From assembly GCF_905475465.1 (NCBI RefSeq), contig NC_062256.1, positions 1,993,662-2,057,661 of the forward strand: a stretch of DNA of 64,000 bases, in the 5' to 3' direction. This stretch comes from Pieris napi. Its lineage: Eukaryota > Arthropoda > Insecta > Lepidoptera > Pieridae. Within the stretch, counting starts at the first letter, position 1. Every line of letters begins with the position of its first letter. Below are positions 22,501 through 32,320 of the stretch, piece by piece. The notes beneath the pieces are model-generated. The model searched no databases, was not told the origin of the DNA, and saw nothing but the letters and a program-made list of their open reading frames with translations. Both the position numbers and the translations under genes were made by a program.

Positions 22501-25500
22501 TCCCATCCTCCAAGAGATCAAAGACATCCCATCCTCCAAGAGATCAAAGACATCCCATCCTCCAAGAGATCAATGACATCCCATCCTCCAAGAGATCAAA
22601 GACATCCCATCCTCCAAGAGATCAAAGACATCCCATCCGGCAGCTTGCCTTCGTCTCTAGGCATGTCTGTTGACTCCAAAATGGCTGGTACATTGCAAAC
22701 CTATAATTAAGTTAAACCTTTTATTTTTCAGTCGCAACATTCGAGTGATGATGAGTTTGAGAATGATTTGATCACCATCTCACCAAATGAAACTTTAAAT
22801 ACTGATGAGGATAGTGATCATGAAAGGAAACGAACACACAGGAAGAAGGGAAAGTGAGTTCTTTATTATATTGTTTACTAGCTGACCTGGCTAACTTCGT
22901 TCCGCCCTACAACCTTATAATATCGTTGTTACTTTAATTTAACTTATTTTAGGATTTCATTAATGTTAAGTATTACATTAATACAACTCTTTTGCAAATA
23001 CAGAAATGTTTTATTGCTTGCCATTGCGAAAGAAGAATGGCAGTTTTACACATTAGGCATCTTCTCTCTAGCGTCAATATGGCGATACTGCATGTTAAGC
23101 ACTTTCTGATATCCAACATCTTTTGATCAGGATCAAAGCATGGTTATGCATCTCCTCATTCACCTCAAGATCGGAATTTCTTGAACTGACACGAATTCGA
23201 CGTAAAATGATACGTAGTTTTGTCAACAGATGGCACCATATGGTTTTTGCATTCGTAAAATTAATTAATTTATTTATTGTTATTCGAAAACTTATCCGAT
23301 ATTTTATTGCTTATTCTGCTATTCGGGACGGAAACAAATCCAACAAATCAAAAACCATGGCAATCGGTCCAGCCGTTCTCGAGTTATAAGTGTTGTAACA
23401 AACACGACTTTCTTTTATATATATAGATAACAACTAATTATAAATGAAATAATCTAAAACAAGTTTAAATGTTCATAATTGTTTAGTTAAAATCGAATGT
23501 ACAGTTTTAGTAACGATTTTTATAGGTGAGCTATTCCCGAAAGTCCAAAATGTATTGGATTTTGATATATAGAGTTCGAACAGAAGTCCTTTTCTCTCTA
23601 CTCTAAAATCTAATAAAAAACCAGTGACCCTACTTTTTTAGTTCTAGACCTTAGGTTTCTCTATCTGTTTCATAATCATTTGTCAATCTAATAGGCAAGT
23701 GATCAGCCTCCTGTGCCTGACACACGCCGTCGACTTTTTGGGTCTAATGCAAGCCAGTTTCCTTCAACATTTGAGCGAATGTTAAATGCGCACATAGACA
23801 GGAAGTCCATTGGTGCACAGCCGGGGCTCGAACCTACGACCTCGCGATGAAAGTCGCACGCTAAAGGCCAAATTCCCTAAATGCTTTTAACATATCTTAA
23901 ATGTTCTACTGGTATGTAAACATCTATAAGGGGCGGGACAAACGACGATATACCGTTGAAAGATTTTGAATCTCACCCATAGACTGTAAAAAATTTTGTT
24001 ACAGACTATACAGCTGCATTCGCTGTAACTTCAAAGGCGTGCACAGACTATACAAACAACACAAACGATACGAATGTCAAAAAGCAATTCACCTTTATGA
24101 TTATCATTGTTCGTTATGTAAAAATAGTTTTGATTCGATGCATACATATCTGTTGCACTTTGAAAAGCACGGCGTTCCGGAGTTGATCTGTCCACAGTGC
24201 GGTCACGGCGGCATATCCATGAAGTCTTTGAGCTTACACGTGAAGATGCATATCAAGAGTCTCTTCGTTTCGTATAGATCTTTCCACTCCGACGACACGA
24301 TAACGGCGCCAGTTTTAAAGTAAGTCTGTATAATAATAAGCTTCAAATTAGGAGGATTTAAATTTATTCTTATTTGACAGTTGATAGTTGACAGATGACA
24401 ATTAACACGAATAGAAAAAAAAAACAAAAGAAAATCATAGATGTGCACAGGTCCAGCTCTTATTCTACTGAGAACGGCACTCATCTGTCCATACAACGCC
24501 AACTTTAAAAATCTTATATCTCTTGTGTGTATGTGTGTAAACTAAACATATGGACCGATTTTGATGAAATTTGTCTATTCAAGTGGATTCGAGAATGCTT
24601 TAGTTTTACAATTACATATTTTTCCTATTTTAAAAGCGTGTATATTTTATATATCTACTAGCAGACCGGCCAAGCGTTGCTGTGGCTCTAAGGTTTTAGT
24701 TATATAACATAGTAGTAAACTATTCAACGGAAACGGTAGGAGAACACCAGTCATGGGGACTATGCTTTTTTAGTGGTAATGTCATTAAATTGTAGCTTAT
24801 GTGAAACGTTGGTACTTTCAACACAGCGCCATCTGTTAGAATTGTGACTGTTTATTATAAACAAATATTTTGCAATAAAATAATATTGCGGCTATAAATT
24901 GAGATGTAAGCTATCCTATCTTTTAAATTAGATCAAACTGCACACGGTGTGCAAATTTGATTGAAATCGGTTCGGTAGTTTAGGAGTCCATAGCGTACAA
25001 ACGTAACACGTAATTTATATATTAAGATTGCATGCGCTAGTTGTTTGGTTATTATATATAAATATTCTCTCGAACGTTGAAAGAGAATATCGTGAGGAAA
25101 CCGGCTTGCCTTAGACACCAAAAGTCGACGGCGTATGTCAGGCACAGGAGGCTGACCGCGTACTTGTTTATTAGATTTGACAAATGATCATGAAACAGAT
25201 ACAGAAATCTGATGTGCAGACCTAAAACGATAAACTGACTTGTTTTTTAAGTGTGAATAAATAAATTAATAATAAATATTAGTTCGTAGCACCGGTACAC
25301 TTCTCCCACAGACTACAGACCCTCCATAAACCAAATCAAATGACATTTCAGATGCAAAGTGTGTGATGCTCACGTCACGCGGCCCGATTTCATAAAGCAC
25401 TGGGACACGCATCTGGACCTAAATAATTTAAAAAGGCGCCTCAAATCACCAGAGATGTTATTACCGCAACTGCCCCACGGGTTTCAGACATTGGACCATG

Positions 25501-28500
25501 ATGACACGCCGGATATTAAGAAAGCTTTAAGTAAGATTCATATTAAAAAAATGCTTTCTTTCAAATTCTTTTACGACCGCCATTTTTTATTTTGGTTGAC
25601 ATAAGGATTGTATTGTGATTAATTTAATTAATAATTAATCTACATACGTATAATTTGTATTTACGATTTTCTACAAAGCAATAATTAAAAATTATTAAAA
25701 AAGAAAATTAAAACAAATTTAACAACTTTGGTTGGTCCCTTTTGTAACGCTGGCAGCATTATTCGCTGTATTGCTATACTTATTCGTTGAGCCGGGCAAG
25801 AAGTTGTTTTTTTGTCTTTTTTTATTCATAATTAAAATTTATGTTATCTATAATTATTGTTCGGACGTCGGACGGCGAGGAATACGAAGTTCCGTATCAC
25901 CTCGAAGTCCGTCCACAACTGAGCGTTTTATTATTTAGTTTTTGCCGCCACCACTATGTGGAACTAGCTACCCACTGAAGTATTTCCGAATCAATTCGAC
26001 TTAGGGTCCTTCAAGAAAAGAGCCTACCAATTCTTTAAAGGCCATCGCGACCTATCTGCCAGTGCGGTATCACTTTACATCAGACACTCTTGCCTTTTTG
26101 TCTCCTGTTCTATGAAAAAAAAGTGCGTGCGTACAAAGTTACACTTGTCAGAAGTGAAACTTCTTTGGCAAACAAATTTTTAAGTCTTGTTCATATTTAT
26201 ACATTTTCGAGACTTAGAGGGAGGGAAAAAGGAAGATATGTTAGGAATTTAATTTAATTGTCATTAAAATATTTAAAGTGTCGAATAAAAAAAATTACTT
26301 TTTTAAATTTATTTCTTCTATAGTAAGAACACGTGGCATTTTAATTTACAATTCGTCATTTGAGAGTTCAATAAATTATTTTGCATAAGATATTAAATAC
26401 TAATATGTATAACATAAATTCTCTTAATGAAATTTTAATTTTAAAAATATAATTTCTATAAAGTAATTCACCCTTCTCGCCCTCTCTCAATCGGTCTCAA
26501 TCGCTCTCTCCCTTTCGACAAAAACGCTGCACATCTTCGTGACGTTTCCGTAAAAATTTACCTAACGCCTAAAGAAGTTTCACTAAAAAAAAATTCTTTT
26601 TAGGTTTATTCATGAACCCAGAAAAATTGATGGATGTTGAGAGAAAGAATTTCCGTGTATGTATTTTATGTGAGCGGTATTTTAATAGACGAAATGACTG
26701 CAAGCGACATTTAATTGAGCACTTTCTTAAAAATGCTTACTCAACCAAGACCCGTTGCAACGGTTTGAAATGTCAAATTTGTGGGGACGTGTTCGAGAAA
26801 ATTGATATGTAAGTACATTTTTGTGCGAGGCGTTTGAAGATTATTGATTTTGAGAAAATAAATTCATAAATAAAACAAAAAATAAAATATGTTTATTATG
26901 CAATATAAGATACAGGTATCGCTTATTAAAGCCCTAGTTAAACGAAAATTAAACAAAGCTTTTTATAAATTTAAGGACTACTTAAATGATCCTAATCCTT
27001 GGGATTGATTTGCTCCAGTTCAAACAATTTGTATGACAATACTTGGCGATTAAAAAGAGTGGCGGAAAGTTTCTTGCCAGTTCTTCTTACCCGCTCTACG
27101 CCCTTGACTTGCGAACTGGTAGTAAATGTAAATTTACGATAAATTTAACTTGACAATTCAAAAGTATACTCGGTTACCCACTTAATAAAGATATTTTGAG
27201 TTTGAGTTTATTCCGTCATTAAATTATTAATTCCTTCTCATCGGCAAAGAAGACAGAGGGTGTAGGCCGAGAGAAAAAGCCGGCGTAAAACACTCTCGGT
27301 ACTCTTTTAAAAAAGCAAATCATCAAACAACACTTATTTTAAAACAAATATCGCAAGTTAATTAGAGTCTGTTTAGCACTAGGCACTAATCACATACACA
27401 TCCTGTTAATAATAATTAGCCAATAATCAACATTTGTAAGATTTTGCAATTATATAATGGTTACATCATCTTTCCTTGTTCATCTTCTTTTCTCTCTTCG
27501 TTCTCCTGGGGACTTGTGTGCTATATTGCGGGCTACTCGATTAGAAGAAAGTTGCAGTGATCTGGTAGCATTGTGCCTTCTTGTTCTAATGTTATTTTAA
27601 TTGACATGTTTGAGAGCAAAAATAAAATGCTTAAAAGCTCGAAAAGTTATAAAAATAATATAGAATTACTAGCTGACCGGGCAAACGTCGTTTTGCCATG
27701 TATATCATTTATAATAAAAAATAGGGGATGATCGTAGAGGGGTGAAAATTAGGGGTTGTATGTATTTTTTAATGCTGTATCATAAAAAAATAAAAACAAA
27801 AGAAAATATCCAAAAATTAAAACAAAATAATTTAGGGGTGGACTACCCTTAACATGTAGGGGGATGAAAAATAGATGTTGTCCGATTCTCAGACATACCC
27901 AATATGCACACAAAATTACATGAGAATCGGTCTAGCCGTTTCGGAGAAGTTTAACTACAAACACCGCGACACCAGAATTTTATATATTAGATAATCAGAC
28001 GAAATTTTCCAGGTTCAGGGGCCACATGCGGTTGCATGCATGTCTTCCAGTATACAAATGCGAAATATGCGACAGAACATTTAGTGATTCCAGTAACTTT
28101 TCCAAACATAAGAAAGTGCACAATTTCCAAATATTGATCTGCGATATTTGCAAGAAGAAGTTCACTAATAAAGCCTACCTCACCAAACATATAAAGGTAT
28201 GTGATAAGACAATTGACATCTACTTTTAATTTGGATAACATATATTTATGAAGGTCAAAAGGAAAGTATTATATTATTATCACTATAACGCGTACGTGCA
28301 CGTACTTCAACGTACGCACTGCTGGTAGAGACTAAATTTAAGCGTTTTTTATTGTGACTTTGTGGAACGAAGATGCTCTTCTTCCGATTAGAGGATCCGC
28401 CACTAGTCCCAACGAGTGGCTAAGGTCCAAAAGTTGTATATATCCTTCGGAATAAATTAATTAGCGCGTTTCAGAGTACGACATCATCCCAGTGATTTGT

Positions 28501-31500
28501 ACGTATTGAAGGTTTCGCTACAATTTTTTTCATGTTATCTTGACTTAAGTTATATATTAATACTAGCAGACTCGGCCAAGCGTTGCTGTGGTTAAAGTTA
28601 TTGTTATATTACATAGTAGTAAACTATTCAAGAGAAACGGCTGGAGAACACCAATCCACCATGCTTTTTTGGTGGTAATGCCATGAAATTGTAGCTTATG
28701 TGAAACGTTGGTACTTTCAACACAGCGCCATCTGTTAGAATTGTGACTGTCAAATACTAAACAAATAATTTGCAATAAAATAATATTGCGGGTATAAATG
28801 AAGATGTAAGCTATCCTATCTTTTAAGTTAGATCAAACTGCACACGGTATGCAAATTTGATTGAAATCGGTTCAGTAGTTTAGAAGCCCATAGCGGACAA
28901 ACAACGTGACACGTAATTTAAATATATTAAGACATAACCCCTAGATGGGGCAGAGGGCGTCCACAGTGAGTCTCTATCGCGTTCGGTCTTGAGCCTCGTA
29001 TTTCACCTCGCTCCAAGTCTTTCCGGCTCTCTTTGCCTCGCCTGCGACTGTACGGCGCCAGGTTTACTTGGGACGACCACGCATCGTTTCCTTGCGGGTT
29101 CCAATCAAGCACCTGCTTGGGAATATGACTGGGATCCCTTCGGAGTGTATGGCTATCCAATTCCATTTGCGTCGCTTGATCTGCTCCCTGATCGAGGTTT
29201 ATCGGCAGGGCTCCTTAAGTTCGAGAGAGATCTTTTCAGGATAGTGGATGCCCAGAATACGACGAAGACTCGCTTCCAACCTTTGCGTTAAGGTCCCCCA
29301 TGACGTGTGTGACATGTGGCATTTAGAGCGTTGTAAAAGTCGGTTGGTGGGAGCGGTACACACAATGGAGAACTTCCGGGCTCTTGAGTTAAAACGGGCC
29401 CTAATGATTCGGTCTGAGATCGGTTTCCAGTCCAAAAGACTTCTCTTTGTGGAGTTAGAGAGGAGCAAAGCAACGCCATATTAATGGTCGTCATCCTCAT
29501 TTTCCTTCCCGGAGTATAGAAGAGTTAGGCCTTTGGACGTTCTCAGTTCACCAAAACCATTTCTACACACTTCGCTTAAAATCAGATTGTATCTAATCAT
29601 TTCTGCTTCTGCTTGTGCTAGTCGAGTGTCGTTGCTAAGCGTTTTTACATTCCAAAAAGCAATTCGTGTTCGTGGTTATACCTACCTACTGAGTGGATTC
29701 TGTTTTAAGGCGCAGAATATTCGCCTTTTGCCCTGCATCCTCAGCTCAACTACAGCTCTAAGTAGTGGGCACGCGAAAGCGTGGCTGCAGCAGGTCCCAG
29801 GGTGGATGACCCGGACTGGCTAGAGTTCTGCTTACACAAGTGTTCCAGTAAATAACACAGCAGATGTTTTTTTTGGCTTTTTCGAGGCAATGCTGACCTC
29901 ACTCCATTAGCGATTCCCACCAACACCATTCCCAACTTCCCACCCCCAAACTCATGTTATCTAGAATCTTCTAAAACAAAAAACTTGCCATCTCCTTCAA
30001 TGGCCAGTAACCCACTAAAATGAGTGTCTACGGGCCGCGATGACTGTCCTTTTTGGGCGTCATGTTGGCTCGTTTATGCTTTAAAAAAGTGAAGGAAATT
30101 ACTCCCGATTTTCATTTTAGAATAAATGTAATTCACAATACATTTTCAGGACCACGAAAAAACCCCGATAATAAAATGTGACAAGTGTAAAAAAATATTC
30201 GTGTGTAAATCAGCATACAAGAAACACTACAGGACAAACCATTCAATGTACTCGAGGTTTAGATGTCAAGAGTGCAGGCAACATTTTTCCACGACCAGGG
30301 AGAAATGGGACCATATGTGGAATGTAAGCATAAGAACTATTTTTGAAGTGAAACTTCTTTATCGGGGTTGGAAAAAAATTTAGTGTAACATTTTTTCGCT
30401 ACGCGTCACATTTTTCCGTTACGCGCCATCTTTTTCTTATCCCTACCACGCGTGATTCGAAGTATACTTTCTCATGTAAACAATATATTTCAGTTACCAT
30501 AAGCCATTAATAACACAAATATATAATAACGACATCAATGATAGTAATAATTCTATTACAATTAATGAAATTCAATAATAATCTTTGTAGTAATAAACTA
30601 AAATAAAATAATTGTAGAATTTGTATTTATGTCTATGATAATAAAAGCCTTTTATTAAACTTTATCTAATTTAACTTTATTTAACCAATTTCTGTAAAGT
30701 TGCATATAGTAAATTATTTTTTTGAAAAATAACGTCATAAAGAAGTTTCACTTCTTACGAGTGTACGCTAGTACACGAACACATTTTTTTAACAGCAGGA
30801 GTTTCTTCTGGTAAGCGATTCCGCCTTTCATGGACACTCTCAATGCCTAAGTGCTCGTAAGGGCTTTAGAAGAACCCTTAGTCGAATTTGTTCGGATATA
30901 CTTCAGTGGAAAGTTTTAGTTGTTACTAAACAAAAAATTTGTAAACATTCTGCAATTTAGTATTGTCTTTGATTAACATAACTCATAACATTTAAAGAAA
31001 AACGCTTTTTACCGGATTAAAGTTATGTATTATTATAAATTTACAACTATTTAACATAATTTTAAATTTATCCGACGTTTCGCGTGCTTTACAGCGTGCG
31101 TGGTCACGGTGACTTAAAATTATGTTAAATAGTTGTAAATTTATAATAATACATAACTTTAATCCGGTAAAAAGCGTTTTTCTTTATTCTGCAATTTTAA
31201 CAACCTTCAAATTAACTATCTTTAAATCAATCATACTGTAACGGAAACACTAGGTAATTTTTAAGTATAATCCTTTTCATGAAAGAAGTCCCCCAGACGC
31301 GGCGCTACAATCGCATTACGTAATGTTGCCATTTATGAGTAAAAAATTTACCTATTTTAGTTACATTTAGCAGATGTAATTTATCAAATAATATTATTTT
31401 CTGCATACTTCGATGAAACAATATTTCTGTTATGTAAAAAGTATATTTTTATTTACTTATATTAGCGGTGCTCTACCTACTTACAGGGAAAAGATGAGAA

Positions 31501-32320
31501 AATAGGGTAAAGAAAAGCAATAAAAAAAATTTATTCAGAGTTTTATTGCATAATTGTTGGGTTACAATTTTTTTCGAAGTACACGCCGCTGTTATACCTT
31601 CGTTTGTAATTCTTGATTACAGTTTTCTCTGACACACCTGCAATTAAATTATGAAAAATTAAAAATAATAATAACTTTAAGTTTATAATGCTTATGTAAT
31701 ATGTAATATATGTTTTAATTTCAGTTACCTAGTTTCATCACGTTATGTATTTGTTCAATTTTGTCGCAAAAACGAATTTATATCATAAAAGTCCCATCAA
31801 TACAGCAAAAAATTATTAAATGGCAACTCTAGAAAGTACCTGTTATGGCGGCAACTCTCTTCCGAACATTGTTTAGTGGTATTAAAACACCTTGATTCTT
31901 ATGTTCCGCTTCACATAACTCTTTCACCTTTAATATCATTTCTCGAGCCGAACTTTTTACAACTTTTGGCATTGTAATCAATCTTTATAATGCACTAAGC
32001 TAGTTAAAAATTCACAAAAATCTACCACAACAAACGAACTTGATAACATCGACGAATGACAACATTGCCGATCTGTCAAATGTAGTTCCAAAAATCACCG
32101 CGGGACTTCTTTCATGAAAAGCACTATAATTGTTTATTAACACAATTTCCAGGTACACAGAGAAAGAGAGGTTCAGGCAGACTGCCATTTATGCGACGCG
32201 AAATATCGGAAAAAGTCAGATTTGAAACGACATTTTGCGTCTATGCATAAAAGTAAGGCGCCAGATATCACAAATGCCGATAGTGAAGATGTCGATGTCA
32301 TCAAGTCTGAACCAGAGTAG
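15221..32320 (+). CDS. ZF-A: 13-exon multi-C2H2 zinc-finger protein, 1289 residues
   Basis: Exons: 15221-15307, 16294-16584, 18243-18976, 19184-19361, 20749-20806, 20898-22072, 22732-22853, 24005-24319, 25352-25530, 26604-26808, 28013-28196, 30150-30323, 32153-32320. Every junction has GT..AG and the phases chain without a stop to a TAG, so the model is self-consistent. Order: short acidic/basic N-terminus, a conserved linker exon, fingers 1-5, a 390-residue acidic linker, fingers 6-16, and a tail ending IKSEPE. Sixteen fingers mostly fit C-x2-C-x12-H-x3/4-H; fingers 2 and 6 are C2HC. Four fingers are completed across introns (exons 3/4, 10/11, 11/12, 12/13). Likely a nuclear DNA-binding protein. 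I do not recognise a named orthologue. Two partial copies follow downstream. Introns are full of transposons. Confidence 0.88.
16903..17142 (-). mobile_element. tRNA-derived SINE (family SINE-2) in ZF-A intron 2
   Basis: Minus-strand A box TGGTCTAGAGGT region and B box GGTTCGATCCC, then CATCGATGTGGTGAGCATTT, a (TATC)n tract, and the end GACTAGGTCAATTGGTGTG. Near-identical copies at 40868-41117 and 47966-48200. Confidence 0.85.
18243..19361 (+). CDS. ZF-A exons 3-4: fingers 1-5
   Basis: Exon 3 (18243-18976) ends in phase 2 and exon 4 (19184-19361) completes the codon. Finger 1: CYICDMAWWHLADFRDHIRT-H. Finger 2 is C2HC: CVGCKKRFYTCSKLRQHQWY-C. Finger 3: CHLCRFYFFKKEDSIEHMIL-RH. A cysteine pair cluster (GCAVCEKC, TCGACKK) follows. 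Finger 4 spans the intron: CSV in exon 3 joined to CKLKIVNSCSTHLHALRH in exon 4. Finger 5: CLTCNFFIIFDLEQIQKHKM-FYH. The block is present in ZF-C (57201-58399) and deleted from ZF-B. Confidence 0.9.
19389..20470 (+). mobile_element. SINE-1 copy split by a TA-target MITE
   Basis: Left part has GGCATGCCTTAGACCCAAAT and CGACGACGTGTGACAGC; right part resumes CTTGCTTATTAGA...ACAGATACAGAAATCTGA. Together they reproduce the SINE-1 sequence seen at 25058-25245, with the MITE inserted at CC-TA-CTTG. Confidence 0.75.
19525..20398. mobile_element. 874-bp MITE with TA target duplication, copy 1
   Basis: Terminal inverted repeats TAGTCCTTTTCATGAAAGAA (left) and TAGTGCTTTTCATGAAAGAA (right, reverse complement), flanked by TA at 19523-19524 and 20399-20400. 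A near-identical copy lies in ZF-A intron 12 (31268-32126). Non-coding. TA duplication and termini suit a Tc1/mariner-type non-autonomous element. Confidence 0.9.
20749..22072 (+). CDS. ZF-A exons 5-6: acidic linker with SUMO-type motifs
   Basis: Exon 5 (20749-20806) encodes ISVPKTIVDRLKSTPAKHD, phase 1; exon 6 (20898-22072) adds 391 codons. Near residues 473-490 lies DIDDDDDVIIIDDVPEVIVI: hydrophobic quartets VIII/VIVI flanked by acid, the pattern of SUMO-interacting motifs. Downstream are psi-K-x-E sites ANIKSEPLE, EIKREPNSE, DVKIEVIK, PIKEEADPE, DVKREINEF. No finger. The linker is kept in ZF-B and ZF-C with these motifs intact while other parts vary. Confidence 0.85.
22214..22710 (+). repeat. 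Interspersed element hosting the 26-bp minisatellite, ZF-A intron 6
   Basis: Matches 5090-5695 (reverse) and the equivalent introns of ZF-B and ZF-C. It includes AGAGTCTCTACTCCAAAGGG, CTGTTTATTATATTCCGCCT and, after the array, CTTCGTCTCTAGGCATGTC. A plus-strand open frame through it (22300-22710) is produced by the repeat and is not a gene. Confidence 0.7.
22473..22638 (+). repeat. 26-bp minisatellite, 6 full units
   Basis: Unit CATCCCATCCTCCAAGAGAT-CAAAGA. Six full units (22473-22628) with one variant base (AATGA in unit 4), then a partial unit CATCCCATCC. The same intron position holds 22 units in ZF-B and 1 in ZF-C. Confidence 0.97.
22732..22853 (+). CDS. ZF-A exon 7: acidic/serine-rich connector
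   Basis: Encodes SQHSSDDEFENDLITISPNE, then a DEDSDHERKRTHRKKGK basic end, phase 2. It joins the acidic linker to finger 6 (exon 8). Shorter versions are at 38933-39024 (ZF-B) and 60163-60210 (ZF-C). Confidence 0.82.
22878..23429 (+). repeat. Interspersed repeat of the CTAGCTGACC type
   Basis: Starts CTAGCTGACCTGGCTAACTT and ends TCGGTCCAGCCGTTCTCGAG...ATATATATAGAT. Related in layout to families A and B (CTAG-GACC start, TCGGT..GCCGTT..GAG block, TATA-rich end). Confidence 0.6.
23640..23872 (-). mobile_element. SINE-1 copy, nearly full length
   Basis: Minus-strand order: tRNA-like head with CGAGGTCGTAGGTTCGAGCC, GGCTGTGCACCAATGGACTT, GCGCATTTAACATT, GTCGACGGCGTGTGTCAGGC, ACAGGAGGCTGATCACTTGC. 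Lies in ZF-A intron 7. Confidence 0.8.
24005..28196 (+). CDS. ZF-A exons 8-11: fingers 6-12 and first part of 13
   Basis: Exon 8 (24005-24319): finger 6 CIRCNFKGVHRLYKQHKRYE-C (C2HC), finger 7 CSLCKNSFDSMHTYLLHFEK-H, finger 8 CPQCGHGGISMKSLSLHVKM-H. Exon 9 (25352-25530): finger 9 CKVCDAHVTRPDFIKHWDTH, then a proline/leucine stretch. Exon 10 (26604-26808): finger 10 CILCERYFNRRNDCKRHLIE-H and the first half of finger 11 (CQICGDVFEKID). Exon 11 (28013-28196): the rest of finger 11 (MFRGHMRLH), finger 12 CEICDRTFSDSSNFSKHKKV-H and most of finger 13 (CDICKKKFTNKAYLTKH). Phases 2, 1, 2, 0 all match. Confidence 0.88.
24658..25027 (+). repeat. Interspersed repeat family B copy in ZF-A intron 8
   Basis: Starts CTAGCAGACCGGCCAAGCGT and carries GTAGCTTATGTGAAACGTTG and CACAGCGCCATCTGTTAGAA. 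It ends near ACACGTAATTTATATATTAA. Same family as 3971-4563. Confidence 0.75.
25058..25245 (+). mobile_element. SINE-1 copy, 5'-truncated
   Basis: Begins within TCTCGAACGTTGAAAGAGAA and continues GAGGAAACCGGCTTGCCTTA, GTCAGGCACAGGAGGCTGAC, ACAGATACAGAAATCTGATG. It lacks the tRNA-like head. Confidence 0.75.
25930..26085 (-). repeat. Repeat family F copy in ZF-A intron 9
   Basis: Minus-strand reading gives AAAGAATTGGTAGGCTCTTT, GAAGGACCCTAAGTCGAATT and TTCAGTGGGTAGC. It supplies the unbroken target for the MITE at 9529-9795. Confidence 0.7.
26122..26584 (+). mobile_element. GAAGT-family MITE (GAAGTGAAACTTC subtype) in ZF-A intron 9
   Basis: Starts after an A run with GTGCGTGCGTACAAAG, then TCAGAAGTGAAACTTCTTTG; ends CGCCTAAAGAAGTTTCACT before another A run. 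It stops only 20 bases upstream of exon 10. Confidence 0.75.
26940..27215 (+). repeat. Interspersed repeat family E copy in ZF-A intron 10
   Basis: Carries AAAGAGTGGCGGAAAGTTTC, CCAGTTCTTCTTACC, CTTGACTTGCGAACTGGTAG and ends AATAAAGATATTTTGAGTTT. The AATAAA-like end suggests a retroelement 3' terminus. Confidence 0.6.
27669..27993 (+). repeat. Interspersed repeat family A copy in ZF-A intron 10
   Basis: Starts CTAGCTGACCGGGCAAACGT and ends TTTTATATATTAGAT, about 20 bases upstream of the exon 11 acceptor. The equivalent intron of ZF-B lacks it, so it arrived after the duplication or was lost from ZF-B. Confidence 0.75.
28563..28932 (+). repeat. Interspersed repeat family B copy in ZF-A intron 11
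   Basis: Starts CTAGCAGACTCGGCCAAGCG and contains GAAACGTTGGTACTTTCAAC and TCAGTAGTTTAGAAGCCCAT. It is followed directly by the LINE fragment at 28940. Confidence 0.75.
28940..29940 (-). pseudogene. Internally deleted non-LTR retrotransposon (endonuclease plus C-terminus)
   Basis: Minus strand, 5' to 3': 29300-29660 gives an APE-type endonuclease region (AFWNVKTLSNDTRLAQAEAE, then LLYSGKENEDDDH, LLDWKPISDRIIRARFNSRA, KFSIVCTAPTN), with stops and shifts. 28940-29290 gives a C-terminal region (HTLRRDPSHIPKQVLDWNPQ, KESRKDLERG). The reverse transcriptase between them is missing. Layout and motifs fit the CFDP2/RTE-like class of insect LINEs. Dead copy in ZF-A intron 11, opposite strand to ZF-A. 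Confidence 0.75.
30150..32320 (+). CDS. ZF-A exons 12-13: fingers 13-16 and C-terminus
   Basis: Exon 12 (30150-30323, 58 codons, phase 0) supplies the last histidine of finger 13 (DH at its start), finger 14 CDKCKKIFVCKSAYKKHYRT-NH, and most of finger 15 (CQECRQHFSTTREKWDHMWN). Exon 13 (32153-32320) completes finger 15 with VH, adds finger 16 CHLCDAKYRKKSDLKRHFAS-MH, and ends DVDVIKSEPE-stop, a SUMO-type site at the extreme C-terminus. The intron between them holds four separate repeats. Confidence 0.88.
30345..30790 (-). mobile_element. GAAGT-family MITE in ZF-A intron 12, with empty site in ZF-B
   Basis: Ends GAAGTGAAACTTCTTTATCG and AAGAAGTTTCACTTC-TTACGAGTG...CACATTTTTTT. ZF-B near 51100-51120 reads straight through (AAGAACAATTTTTTAACAGC), so the insertion point is a T run and the element is about 440 bp. 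Confidence 0.85.
30791..30925 (+). repeat. Repeat family F copy in ZF-A intron 12
   Basis: Contains TTCCGCCTTTCATGGACACT, CTCGTAAGGGCTTTAG, AACCCTTAGTCGAATTTG. The matching copy at 51115-51250 is at the same place in ZF-B, so this one predates the duplication. Confidence 0.8.
30994..31185. repeat. Perfect foldback: 72-bp arms, 48-bp loop
   Basis: Left arm 30994-31065 begins AAAGAAAAACGCTTTTTACC; right arm 31114-31185 is its exact reverse complement, with no mismatch that I can find. The loop (31066-31113) reads ATCCGACGTTTCGCGTGCTT-TACAGCGTGCGTGG. ZF-B lacks the hairpin. Confidence 0.95.
31268..32126. mobile_element. 859-bp MITE with TA target duplication, copy 2
   Basis: Same termini as 19525-20398 (TAATCCTTTTCATGAAAGAA on the left, TAGTGCTTTTCATGAAAGAA on the right). 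TA flanks at 31266-31267 and 32127-32128. ZF-B at about 51940 shows the empty site TTTTTAAGTATTTGTTTC. It ends 26 bases before exon 13. Confidence 0.92.

Noticed and set aside
22300..22710. 136-codon open frame on plus
   Set aside because: Lies in a dispersed non-coding element and its minisatellite.
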